This document shows positions 1 to 8,500 of a stretch of DNA of 64,000 nt, one piece after another. Each line of letters opens with the position of its first letter. Positions within the stretch are counted from its first letter, which is position 1. Origin of the DNA: Symbiobacterium thermophilum (GTDB lineage: Bacteria > Bacillota > Sulfobacillia > DYFQ01). The stretch is taken from positions 45,176-109,175 of the forward strand of contig DYFQ01000001.1 of assembly GCA_020725105.1 (NCBI GenBank), written 5' to 3'. The notes below the pieces were generated by a model. It did no database searches and was not told where the DNA came from. It saw only the letters and a list, made by a program, of their open reading frames with translations. Position numbers and translations under genes: made by a program.

Positions 1-1
1 G

Positions 2-1069
2 GCCCCCGACCTCGACCATTTCGCGCTCTTGGTCCCGTGCGGCCTCTCTGACCGGGGCGTCACGTCCTTGGGCCGGCTACTGGGCCGGCCACCCGGCCTG
101 GCCGAGGTGGAGCGGGCCTTCCTCGAAGCCCTGGCCGAGGTGGTGGGAGCCGGCTGGCGGTACGGCTTCGGTCGAGCCCCATGGCTGGCCGCCGCGGCGC
201 CCGTGGGTCCGGAGGTCGAGGGACTGCAGGCCCTGTTCCGGTCAAGCCGCCTCCATACCGTCTGCGAGGCGGCGCTCTGTCCCAACATCGCCGAGTGCTG
301 GGGGAATGGCACCGCCACCTTCATGATCCTGGGGGACGTCTGCACCCGCTCGTGCCGGTTCTGCGCCGTGGCAGCCGGCCGCCCGGCCCCGCCCGACCCC
401 TTGGAGCCGGGGCGGCTGGCCGCCGCGGCGGCGAGCATGGGGCTGGCCCGCGTGGTCATCACGTCGGTGGCCCGCGACGACCTGCCCGACGGTGGGGCGG
501 CCCACTTCGCCGCCGCCATCCGGGCGGTCAGGCGCCGGTTGCCCCGGGCCGCGGTGGAGGTGCTGGTCCCGGACTTTGGCGGCTCGGTGGCGGCCCTTGG
601 CCGGGTGCTGGCCGAGGGACCTGATGTGCTCGGGCACAACCTGGAAACCGTGCCGCGGCTGTACCCTCTGGTGCAGCCCCGCAAGGACTACCGCCGGGCC
701 CTGGCGGTGCTGGCCTGGGCCCGCCGGGCCGGGGTGACCGCCAAGTCCGGGCTCATGGTGGGCCTGGGTGAGACCCGCGGCGAGGTGGTGGACGTGCTCC
801 GCGACCTGCGAACGGCCGGTTGCGATGTGGTGACGCTGGGGCAGTACCTGCAGCCCACGGACCGCCAGGCGCCGGTGGCCGAGTACGTCCACCCGGTGGA
901 GTTCGACTGGTACCGGGAGGTCGCCCTGGCCATGGGGTTCCGGGCGGTAACCGCCGGCCCCCTGGTCAGGAGTTCCTACGCTGCCGAGGATCGCGGCCAC
1001 TCAGTCAGTGAGGGCGACCCTGACGCTCTCGGCGATGTGGCCTTCCACCCGGTAGCCAGCCGTCGCTGA
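2..1069 (+). CDS. lipA: LipB-LipA fusion (octanoyltransferase C-terminus + lipoyl synthase), 5' partial
   Basis: The reading frame is open from the first bases of the window. Its first residues are the C-terminal part of octanoyltransferase LipB, including the VPCGL motif with the catalytic Cys (codon 38-40) and GVTSL. About 25 residues later the frame runs without a stop into a full lipoyl synthase: RAPWL start region, auxiliary cluster motif CEAALCPNIAEC, radical-SAM motif CTRSCRFC, and the C-terminal RSSY. LipB transfers octanoate from acyl carrier protein to lipoyl domains, and LipA inserts two sulfurs using S-adenosylmethionine and two 4Fe-4S clusters. The TTG at 29 lies inside LipB, so it is not the true start. 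About 25 residues follow RSSY, longer than usual, and overlap the convergent gene. A programmed or sequencing-error fusion cannot be excluded. Confidence 0.88.
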   Translation, partial: APDLDHFALLVPCGLSDRGVTSLGRLLGRPPGLAEVERAFLEALAEVVGAGWRYGFGRAPWLAAAAPVGPEVEGLQALFRSSRLHTVCEAALCPNIAECWGNGTATFMILGDVCTRSCRFCAVAAGRPAPPDPLEPGRLAAAAASMGLARVVITSVARDDLPDGGAAHFAAAIRAVRRRLPRAAVEVLVPDFGGSVAALGRVLAEGPDVLGHNLETVPRLYPLVQPRKDYRRALAVLAWARRAGVTAKSGLMVGLGETRGEVVDVLRDLRTAGCDVVTLGQYLQPTDRQAPVAEYVHPVEFDWYREVALAMGFRAVTAGPLVRSSYAAEDRGHSVSEGDPDALGDVAFHPVASRR

Positions 1070-2482
1070 GGTCGTCTGCGAGTTCAGGTACCCGGTGAAC
1101 CGGGCGACGCGGGGCCCTTCGGCCGCCTCCAGGGGTACCCGGTAGCGCGCCGTCCACACCCCGCCCGAGGCCGTCAGGGCCACGGTGGCCCCGCGTTCAA
1201 GGATGGCCTCCACCCGGGTGGCCGGAAAGTCCGGCCTGGCCTCGAGAAGCACCTCCTGGCCGCGGCGGGCCACGGCGGGCGTTACCCTGGCTTCCAGGCC
1301 CAGTTCCAACACCCTCACGACGGCGGTGAACGGCGGGCTCCAGGCGCCCTGCCGGTCCTGGACCCGCAGGGTTACCTGGTAGGACCCGCCCCGGTCGTAA
1401 GTGGACCGCTTGTCCCCGCCCCACTGCCTGGCCACCAGGGCGTCGCCCGGATCAGGATCGTAGCTGTAGTCCACGAACTGGACCGGCTCGCCACGCCGGA
1501 CCGGCGAGTTGGTGACGAACTGGGCTACCGGCGGCCGGTTCACCAGCTCGCTGCTGACGCTTCGAGTCTCTCGGACCGCCGGGCTGCCCCAGCTGGCACG
1601 GGTGGTCTGGCCCAGGGTTCGCACCGTGGTCTCGGTCCACGTTCGCGTGACTGACCGGTAGGGGTGCGCTTCCCGGCTCCGGCCCACATACTCGCGGCTC
1701 TGGCGACCGTCGGGGTAGAGGGTGAGCCGGTAGGTCACCCACTCGCGGTAGACGGGGGTTGATGTTTCGTACCAGTAGGTGGTCACCTGGTACCGCAGGA
1801 CGGTGGTGTACGTGACCGGCGTCTCGGTCCGCCGGGTGACGGTCTCGGTGTAGCGGTAGCGCCCATCAAGCCAGGAGCGTGAGGTGGTCTGGGCCGGACC
1901 GCGATGGGTCTGGGTGGTCTGGCCCAGCACTTCTTCCCGGACGTAGCTGGAGGTGCGAACCAGCCGGGTGCTGGCCGGACCGAACACGTCCTGTGCGTGA
2001 CGGTCGGTGAAGACGACCGGCGGAGGTGGGGGAGGAGGAGGGGGAGACGGACGTGCAGGGGGGGCAGCGGGCCGCGGCGCACCGGACCAGGTGCCAGCCG
2101 GATTGTTCCTGGAGTTCACAAACCACGCGGCGTCCGAGCCGGTCGAAGGATCGGCGCTGATGTATCCGGAGGAAGAGGTCCTGTCGTAGGCGGACGACCC
2201 CGGCCGCAGCCGGTCACCCCGGGTCACACCAGGGTTGACCGATGCCCATCCCATGTTGCTGTAGGTCGTCGTCCGGCCACCGCTGGAGTACGAGCGCTGC
2301 TGGCCGTATGTAGTTGTGAGAACTGCACGCTGCTGGCTTTGCCGGTATCCGCCTCCCCATATGTCGTAATCTTCTCCGTAAGCCGTCGCCTCGCTTGACG
2401 CAGTCAGGCTCATGGCTACTAGGCCAGCGATTAAAGCTAGACGGCAATGACTGATGCTGTTCATGCGGCACCACCCGGTCAC
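1001..2482 (-). CDS. Exported protein with poly-proline linker and PKD-like domain
   Basis: The protein has a Sec-type signal peptide (basic start, LALIAGLVAMSL core, then SSEATA). A Tyr/Thr/Ser-rich stretch follows, then a nine-proline run near residues 150-160, a long beta-rich region dense in Thr, Tyr and Arg, and a PKD/immunoglobulin-like segment near residue 320 (NRPPVAQF, then DPDPGD and GSYQVTLRVQD). The last ~90 residues look like another beta-sandwich. It is probably a cell-surface or extracellular structural protein; no catalytic motif was seen. GTG at 2482 overlaps the stop of the upstream gene as GTGA with GGAG eight bases before it; ATG at 2464 is an equally possible start. The 3' end overlaps the convergent lipA frame by 69 bases. 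The 5' part is less GC-rich than neighbouring genes, which hints at transfer. Confidence 0.72.
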   Translation of the reverse strand: MTGWCRMNSISHCRLALIAGLVAMSLTASSEATAYGEDYDIWGGGYRQSQQRAVLTTTYGQQRSYSSGGRTTTYSNMGWASVNPGVTRGDRLRPGSSAYDRTSSSGYISADPSTGSDAAWFVNSRNNPAGTWSGAPRPAAPPARPSPPPPPPPPPVVFTDRHAQDVFGPASTRLVRTSSYVREEVLGQTTQTHRGPAQTTSRSWLDGRYRYTETVTRRTETPVTYTTVLRYQVTTYWYETSTPVYREWVTYRLTLYPDGRQSREYVGRSREAHPYRSVTRTWTETTVRTLGQTTRASWGSPAVRETRSVSSELVNRPPVAQFVTNSPVRRGEPVQFVDYSYDPDPGDALVARQWGGDKRSTYDRGGSYQVTLRVQDRQGAWSPPFTAVVRVLELGLEARVTPAVARRGQEVLLEARPDFPATRVEAILERGATVALTASGGVWTARYRVPLEAAEGPRVARFTGYLNSQTTSATAGYRVEGHIAESVRVALTD

Positions 2483-2973
2483 TTAGGCGTCTCCGTAACT
2501 AGATGGCTGGAGTTGGTAGACCATGACACCACGCGCCACTTGCTGGCCTCTCTTGAGACCTTGTAGTCCTTCTCAGTTTTCCAGAACCTGACGACCGTAA
2601 GAAGACGATCGCTGTATGAGTACACCATCTCCACGCGAACCGCAACGAGATCGGCCGACTGACTGTCGACTACCGTAGCTTGGAAGGTGTGGATCTTAAT
2701 GAACGCCTCGGCGTCCAGCCAGGTGCGTTCCAGGATTCCCGAGTTCTCTGCGGTCTCTTTCAGTAAAGCCGCCGATGCCACGCGGTCAGCCTTCCGGAAC
2801 TGGCCGTTGGCAATGGAGTACACGTGGTATTTGACTACTTCCGTGGGTGTCAGGGTGTCGGGGTTGCGAAACAGCACGGGATCGAAGTTGTGCGTCTGGA
2901 CCCACGAGTATGCCCAGGCGCCGAACACCAGACTCAGGGCCAGAGGCAACAGCAGCTTGCCGGTGAGCCGCAT
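2479..2973 (-). CDS. Membrane-anchored hypothetical protein
   Basis: The protein has 164 residues starting MRLTGKLLLP, with one N-terminal hydrophobic segment (residues 5-24) that is an anchor or an uncleaved signal. The rest is soluble: residues 40-75 are helical and charged, and the second half has alternating beta-like strands (ATVVDSQSADLVAVRVEMVY, then VVRFWKTEKDYKV). This resembles the fold of small NTF2/DUF4829-like extracytoplasmic domains, but that is only an impression. ATG at 2973 is the first credible start; the open frame continues upstream only as antisense of the helicase gene. It is translationally coupled to the PKD-containing gene downstream (4-base overlap) and shares its lower GC content, so the two probably form one operon and one transferred unit. 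Confidence 0.6.
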   Translation of the reverse strand: MRLTGKLLLPLALSLVFGAWAYSWVQTHNFDPVLFRNPDTLTPTEVVKYHVYSIANGQFRKADRVASAALLKETAENSGILERTWLDAEAFIKIHTFQATVVDSQSADLVAVRVEMVYSYSDRLLTVVRFWKTEKDYKVSREASKWRVVSWSTNSSHLVTETPK

Positions 2974-3086
2974 GCCGCGCTTACCGTCCTCATGCAGGAC
3001 CTTTGCCTGATAGGTGCAGTTACAGCCTTCCGCCGCGTGCTCCTTCGGAGATTGCTGTCGCCTGACGGTGATCGTCCGACACGTAC

Positions 3087-5309
3087 CTACACGGGCAGAA
3101 ACGACCGGCACGCCTCCCGGTCCCCCACGATGAACAGGAGGGAGCGTGCCCGGGTCATGGCCACGTTCAGCAGGTTCGGTGTCTCCTGGAGAAAGCGAAG
3201 CGTGGACGCGGGGCAGTCCTTCGACACCACCGGACTGAAGACCATCACGTCGCGCTCGTCGCCCTGGAAACCGTGGGCCGTGTCGACCGACACGCGGTGA
3301 GCGTCGAGGACCGTCGCCGGCAGGCTGTCGACAAGCAGGCGGTGGATGAGGTCGCGCTGCTTGCGGAAGGGCGTGACCACGCCGACGGTTGGCCGGCAGG
3401 GTTGCCAGTCGGCCGCCACAAGTTCCCGCACCAGTTCGGCGACGCCAACGGCTTCGTCCCGGTTGTACGCGCTCCCGCCCGCGGGCCGAACGGCGCGCCC
3501 GGTCACCTGGACCCACCGGATCGCCCGGTCAATCCCAAGTTCGGCGAGCGCAGCAGAAGCGCCGGCCGGCCGCACCAGGGTCCGCGGGTCGGTGCGTACC
3601 ACCAGCCGCCCGCGGTAGAAGAGGCGGTTGGCGAGGCCGATGATGTCCCCGTGGCTGCGGTAGTGCTCCTCCAGAAACAGGGGCTCTTCCCCGGCCGGCA
3701 GCGCCCGGATGGCCACATCGTAGAGAGACCGGCGCCGGTAGGACCAGGCCTCCGCCACGTCGCCGCCAAGCCCTGAGCCTTGCGCGGCCTCGGCTTCCGC
3801 CTGCGGGCTCAGGGTTGACACGTGGGCCAGCTGGTGAGGGTCGCCGATGACCACGGCCCGCCGGGCCCGGGCCAGGATGGGGAGGGCCGACGGGACGTCG
3901 CACTGGGCGGCCTCGTCGATGATGGCCAGGTCGAACGCGCCGGGCAGCATGGGGATGGCCCGCCGGACCGAAAGGTTGGTCACCGCCCAGGCGGGGAACG
4001 CCCGGAGCACTTGCGGGAACAGGTGCCGCTGCTCGCTGAGGCGCTGGCGGGCGCGGCGGGATCCCCCGGCCCCTTCAAGGGCGGGTTCGCTCTCGGCCGC
4101 GGTCTGGCTCACCACGTACTGCTCGACCGCCCACCGGAGGTAGTCGGGAAGCCACCGGCCCGCGGCTGCGCTTTCCGTCACTTCCCGCCGCAGCGTCTCA
4201 AGGGCCCGGGCGTGGTGCTCCCGGTGGCCCGTGCGGACCAGAATGGGCACCTGGTGGCTCGCCGCCAGTTCTGCCCACCGCCGCCAGACCACGTCCACCG
4301 CCTGGTTGTTCTTGCTGGCGAAAAGCACCGACTGACCCGCCGCCAGGGCCGAGGCGAGCAGGTTCAAGACCAGCTGCGACTTGCCGGTGCCCGGCGGTCC
4401 GGTGACCACCGTCAGGCGCTCGCGGAGGGCCCGCAGGATCGCCCGGTCCTGGGCGGCGTTGGACGGGACGACCAGGCGGGGCGCGGCCGGTGGGGATTGC
4501 CGGCCGGTCCCCGCGCCCGCCGCTCTTTCACTGCCGCCGTCTGGCGGCAGCGGTTCGGCCCACGCCTCGGCCAGCATTGCCCCCAGTGGCCCGGCGCCCG
4601 ACCTTCGCCACACGTCGGGCTGTCCCAGGTCGCGGAGGTCGGCCACCAGACCCCAGAGGCTCCGGCCGTCCGGCGCCCGGAAGAGCACCGGGCGGTTGGC
4701 CATGCCGTCGCCGGTCCCCGGCGCCGGGTCTGACCACCCGGGAACCGAGCCGGGGTCGAGAGTTTCCAGCGCGGGCAGGGAAGCCAGTTCGGCCAGGGGC
4801 GCCACCCACGCGGCCAGCCGGGCGGGAAGCCGGTCGAACGGGGCGGGCCTACCCGCGGCGTCTGGGCTCACGGGACCCTCGGCTTCCGGGGGCAACGCCC
4901 CGGCCGCCTGTTCCGCGGTGACGTCGGAGGGTGAGAGGGCGGCCTGGTTGACCTGGGGAAGGGGGTCAAGGGCCTCAGCCCAGAGGTCACTCCCCTCCCG
5001 GGTCAGACCCAGCCGGACGTACAGGAGGGGGGCCAGCCGCGTCGTGCTGCCGGCCCGGACGACCAGGGGGTAGCCGTAGTAGACGGTGTCGCCGGCGCCG
5101 GCGGCCGCGCCGAGGAAGGCGTGAAGCCGGGGATCGGCCGGGAGCCGGCACCGCTGCCGGTCAAAGAGGAGGTCGACCGCGGCGGCGACGGGGACGAACC
5201 TGACGCCCAGGTCGGACGGGGAAAACGCCGCGGCGGAGGCCTGCTCCTCCCGGAGGCAACGGTAGTAGTATTGCAGCAAGCGGCGCCAGCGCTGAAGCGC
5301 CGGCGGCAC
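3087..5309 (-). CDS. SF1 helicase/ATPase of the UPF1/DNA2 type
   Basis: The protein has 740 residues. An ~300-residue N-terminal region without a recognised domain is followed by a superfamily 1 helicase core: Walker A GPPGTGKS near residue 303, Walker B as IIDEAAQCD near 465, motif III VIGDPHQLAHVSTLS, motif IV-like HYRSHGDIIGLANRLFY, and the C-terminal AHGFQGDERDVMVFSP and NVAMTRARSLL. DEAAQ and YRSH are typical of the UPF1/SMUBP2/DNA2 branch rather than UvrD. It probably unwinds nucleic acid 5'-3'; the substrate is unknown. No nuclease or PLD domain is visible, so it is not an evident complete defence effector. It is divergent from addB, so a repair role is plausible. GTG at 5309 is the most upstream start available, with GGGAG about 11 bases before it. 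Confidence 0.85.
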   Translation of the reverse strand: MPPALQRWRRLLQYYYRCLREEQASAAAFSPSDLGVRFVPVAAAVDLLFDRQRCRLPADPRLHAFLGAAAGAGDTVYYGYPLVVRAGSTTRLAPLLYVRLGLTREGSDLWAEALDPLPQVNQAALSPSDVTAEQAAGALPPEAEGPVSPDAAGRPAPFDRLPARLAAWVAPLAELASLPALETLDPGSVPGWSDPAPGTGDGMANRPVLFRAPDGRSLWGLVADLRDLGQPDVWRRSGAGPLGAMLAEAWAEPLPPDGGSERAAGAGTGRQSPPAAPRLVVPSNAAQDRAILRALRERLTVVTGPPGTGKSQLVLNLLASALAAGQSVLFASKNNQAVDVVWRRWAELAASHQVPILVRTGHREHHARALETLRREVTESAAAGRWLPDYLRWAVEQYVVSQTAAESEPALEGAGGSRRARQRLSEQRHLFPQVLRAFPAWAVTNLSVRRAIPMLPGAFDLAIIDEAAQCDVPSALPILARARRAVVIGDPHQLAHVSTLSPQAEAEAAQGSGLGGDVAEAWSYRRRSLYDVAIRALPAGEEPLFLEEHYRSHGDIIGLANRLFYRGRLVVRTDPRTLVRPAGASAALAELGIDRAIRWVQVTGRAVRPAGGSAYNRDEAVGVAELVRELVAADWQPCRPTVGVVTPFRKQRDLIHRLLVDSLPATVLDAHRVSVDTAHGFQGDERDVMVFSPVVSKDCPASTLRFLQETPNLLNVAMTRARSLLFIVGDREACRSFLPV

Positions 5310-5445
5310 CGGCTCTCTGACTCCCAGGCGGCATGCCTCCCCGGGCCCGAGAGGGGCGGTCGGGTCGGTACCACGAATTCCCCACCGGCGCGGGGAGCCC
5401 TGTTTGCCGGCCTACCGGTTCGAGCGGGCAGGTAAAGCCGCCGGT

Positions 5446-5477
5446 GGATGGCAGGGCCGGCGGATGGCAGGGCCGGC
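5446..5477. repeat. Two tandem 16-bp repeats in the helicase-addB gap
   Basis: Two perfect copies of GGATGGCAGGGCCGGC stand head to tail in the 270-bp divergent intergenic region. The rest of this gap holds no gene that I recognise. Confidence 0.8.
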
Positions 5478-5509
5478 GGGCAGGAGCGGGTCGGGCGGTA
5501 CGCCAACTG

Positions 5510-5528
5510 TTCCCGGAAAGACCGGGAA
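5510..5528 (+). other. Stem-loop in the addB leader
   Basis: TTCCCGG and CCGGGAA form a perfect 7-bp stem around an AAAGA loop. It is followed by a weaker GGCA/TGCC hairpin and then by the GGGAGGTGA sequence that probably serves as the addB ribosome binding site. The region could be a structured 5' leader; no known riboswitch consensus matches. Confidence 0.4.
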
Positions 5529-5579
5529 GGCAGCAAAGAACTTGCCAGGGTAACTCCTGGGAGGTGAGCGGTCTCCACC

Positions 5580-8500
5580 GTGCGCGGCCTGGTCGGACCG
5601 GACGTCCGCCGCGAACGCCGCCGGCTGGTGGCTGAACTTGCCGCTGCCGCGGCGGCGGGGACGGCCGGGGAGTTCCTGTATCTCGTGCCGACCGCCGCCC
5701 TCCGCGAGCGGGTCTACCGCTCCGTCCTGGCCGACCCCGGCGTCCGCGGCTTCTCCCGGCTGCAGGTGTACGACCCGCCGGGCCTGGCCCGAGCGCTGCT
5801 TGAGCTGCGTCCCGCGGCCCGGCGCCGCCTGGGGGAGGAGGGCAAGCGGACGCTGGTCCGCCGCGTGCTGGAGCGGCTGGCCGAGGCCGGTCGCCTCCGG
5901 TACCTGGCCGGCATGGTTGGCTTCCCGGGCGTGGTGCGGGCCGTCGGCGACGTGGTGGGTGAACTGAAGCGGGCGGCGGCGGATCCCGCGGCCGTGGCCG
6001 CGGCGCTGGACGGCCTGGCCTCGCCCCGCCTGGCCGACCTGGTGCTGGTCTACCGGGAATACCAGGCCGCCCTCGACCGGTTGGGGGCCATCGACCCCGA
6101 CGACGCCATCCTGCTGGCCGCCGACGTGGCGGCGGCCGTCCCGCCCCTGGCGCGGCGCGCCGTCCTGGACGGTTTTCGCTCCCTGACTCCGGCCCAGGTC
6201 CGCCTGCTCCGGGCCGTGCTCGACAGGATTCCAGAGGTCACGGTAAACCTCGAGTACGACGCCGCCCGGCCGGAACTGTTCGAGCCCGTCGCCGAACTCT
6301 GCCGGGCACTCGGTTTGAGGCTTGAGGCCGGCGGGTCGCCGGCCGGGGGGGCGACCGGCGGGAGCGCCGGGTGCGGCGGGGCTGCCGGCGGCGAGGCCAC
6401 CCTCGACCGTCTACGCCGGGCGCTCTTCAGCCCGGCCGCGCCCCAGAGGGCGGAGAAGGCGGCGCCGGCTGGGGACGGGGAACCGGCGGGAGCGGGGGAA
6501 CCGGCGGGAGCGGGGGAACCGGTCGGAACGGCGGGACCGGCCGGAGCGGCGGGACCGGCCGGAACGGCGGAGCCGGCCGGGGCCGAGCCGGCGGAACCCG
6601 CGGTCGTCCTGATGGCCGCGCCGACCCCCGCCGCCGAACTCGACCTGGTCGCCCGGACGGTCAAGGGTTACCTGGCTGAGGGCCGCGACCCGGCCGGCGT
6701 CGCGGTGATCGTCCGGAGCCTGGCCACCAGTGGGCCGGCCCTGGTCCAGGCGCTGGAGCGGGCCGGCGTGCCCGTCGCGCGCCGCCCGGCCGTACCCGCG
6801 GGCCAGGTGCCCGCGGTCCGGGCGGTCCTCAAAGTGCTGGCCGCGGCGGCGAATCCCGGGGCCGACGCGGTCGTGGCCCTGGCCAAGAGCGGTTACTGCC
6901 GGGTGGGCGACCTGGACCCGGCGGAACTGGAGGAAGGCCTCCGGGCCCTGGGCATGCCCGCCGGCCTTGAAGCGTTCCGCGACCGCTGGGGGCGGCTGGA
7001 GGAGCCGCTTCGACGGCGGCTGACCGAGGTGGCTGCCGCCTCCGGCTCCGGTGAAGAAGGAGCGGGACCCCGTTCCCTGTGGTCCGACCCCGAGGAGCAG
7101 GACCCCATGAGCCCGCGGCGGGTGAGGGCGACCTGGGACAGGCTGGTCCGCCTGCGGGCGGCGGTGGACTCGGTGGCCGAAGCCCTGGCCCGGGTGCCGC
7201 CTGAGGGAACCTTCCGGCAGCTGGCCGACGGGCTGTGGGAGGCCGTCGCCGCCCTGGGGCTTCCCGAGCGCGTGCTGGAGGCGGCCGAGGTTTCCGGAGG
7301 TCTCGGACTGGTCGCCGGCGACCTGCGGGGGCTTGAGTCGGTGGCCCGGGCCCTGGCGGAAACGGCGTGGGTGGAAGAGGCGGAGGGGGCTCCCGCTCGC
7401 GGCCGCGAGACCTTCGCCGGGCTGGTCGAGGACCTGGTGGCCCGGGTGGAGGTAGAGCTGCCCGCCGGCCGGGGGGGCGAACAGGGGGCCGGGAGCCAGA
7501 CGGGGGTCGCGGTGCTGGAGGCCGCCCAGGCCGACGGGCTGGAGTTCCCGGTGGTGCTGGTCACGGGGCTGGTGGAAGGTCCGGGCGGCTTTCCCCGCCG
7601 GTTCAGGGAGGACTGGCTGCTGCCCGAAGCCGACCGGGCGCTCCTGCGCCGGGAGGGGATCCCGGTGGAAAGCCTGGCCGCCCTGGACCGCCGGGAAGCG
7701 CTACTGTTCTACTCTGCGGTGGCCGCGGCGAGCGAGCGGCTGGTGCTGTCTCTGGCCCAGACCGACGGTGAAGGCAGGCCGCTGCTGGTCTCCAGATTTC
7801 TCTCGGAGGCCGAGCGCCGCGCCGTCGAAGGGCGCGTGCCGGTCGCCCGGGCGGCCGGCCCCCGGGGGCCCGTTCCTGACCTGGCGGCCGTGACCAACCC
7901 CGCGGAGCTGCGGCTGGCCCTGTTACACGCCCTGTGGCGCCGCCCCGCCGGCGACTGCGGAGCCGGTGGCTCGGTCGTCGCGCCGGGAGCCGGCAACGGG
8001 CCATCCGATGAAGTCCTGCTCCTGGACGTCTACCGGAACCTCGTGGAGCGGGGCGAGTTGCCGGAGGAGCTTTTCCAGCGCGTGGCCGCCGAGGACGCCC
8101 GCGACCGGCGGGGGTTTGGCCGCTGGGAGGGCCGCCTCACCGACCCGGCGGCCCGACGCCTGGCCGGACACGCCTTCGGCGAGCACTACCGGTTCAGCCC
8201 GAGCGGCCTCAACGACTACGCCCACTGCCCGTTCCTGTACCTCTGCCGCCACGTCCTGGGGCTGGAACCGCCCGAACCCGTGAGGGACGAGGCCGACCCG
8301 ATGCTCCTGGGCGGGCTGTACCACCGGATCCTGGCCGCGTTCCTCGGACGGCTGAGGGGCAGGTCGCTCCGGGAGGAGCCCCCCGAGGACCTGCGGGACG
8401 CGCTGCGGGCGGAGGTCAGGGCCGCCTGCGACGAGTTCGAGGCGGTCAACGTCTTCGTCCATCCGGGGCTCTGGGCGCTCACCCGGGCGGAGGTGGAGGA

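Noticed and set aside
2020..2060. Long G-rich tract as a possible G-quadruplex regulator
   Set aside because: It is explained by the CCG/CCT/CCC proline codons of the exported protein on the other strand.
3087..5309. UPF1-like helicase as part of a defence system
   Set aside because: No nuclease, methylase or sensor partner adjoins it, and its neighbour is the housekeeping addBA pair.
5401..5440. GGTTCGAG resembling a tRNA T-loop
   Set aside because: The flanking bases do not pair into a T-stem and no acceptor, D or anticodon arms surround it.
5505..5560. GGGAAGGCAGC similar to the SRP RNA core
   Set aside because: The symmetric loop and long helix of SRP RNA are missing; the sequence forms a plain hairpin instead.
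6480..6587. Regular repeats that might be mistaken for a CRISPR array
   Set aside because: Units are contiguous without spacers and in frame with addB.
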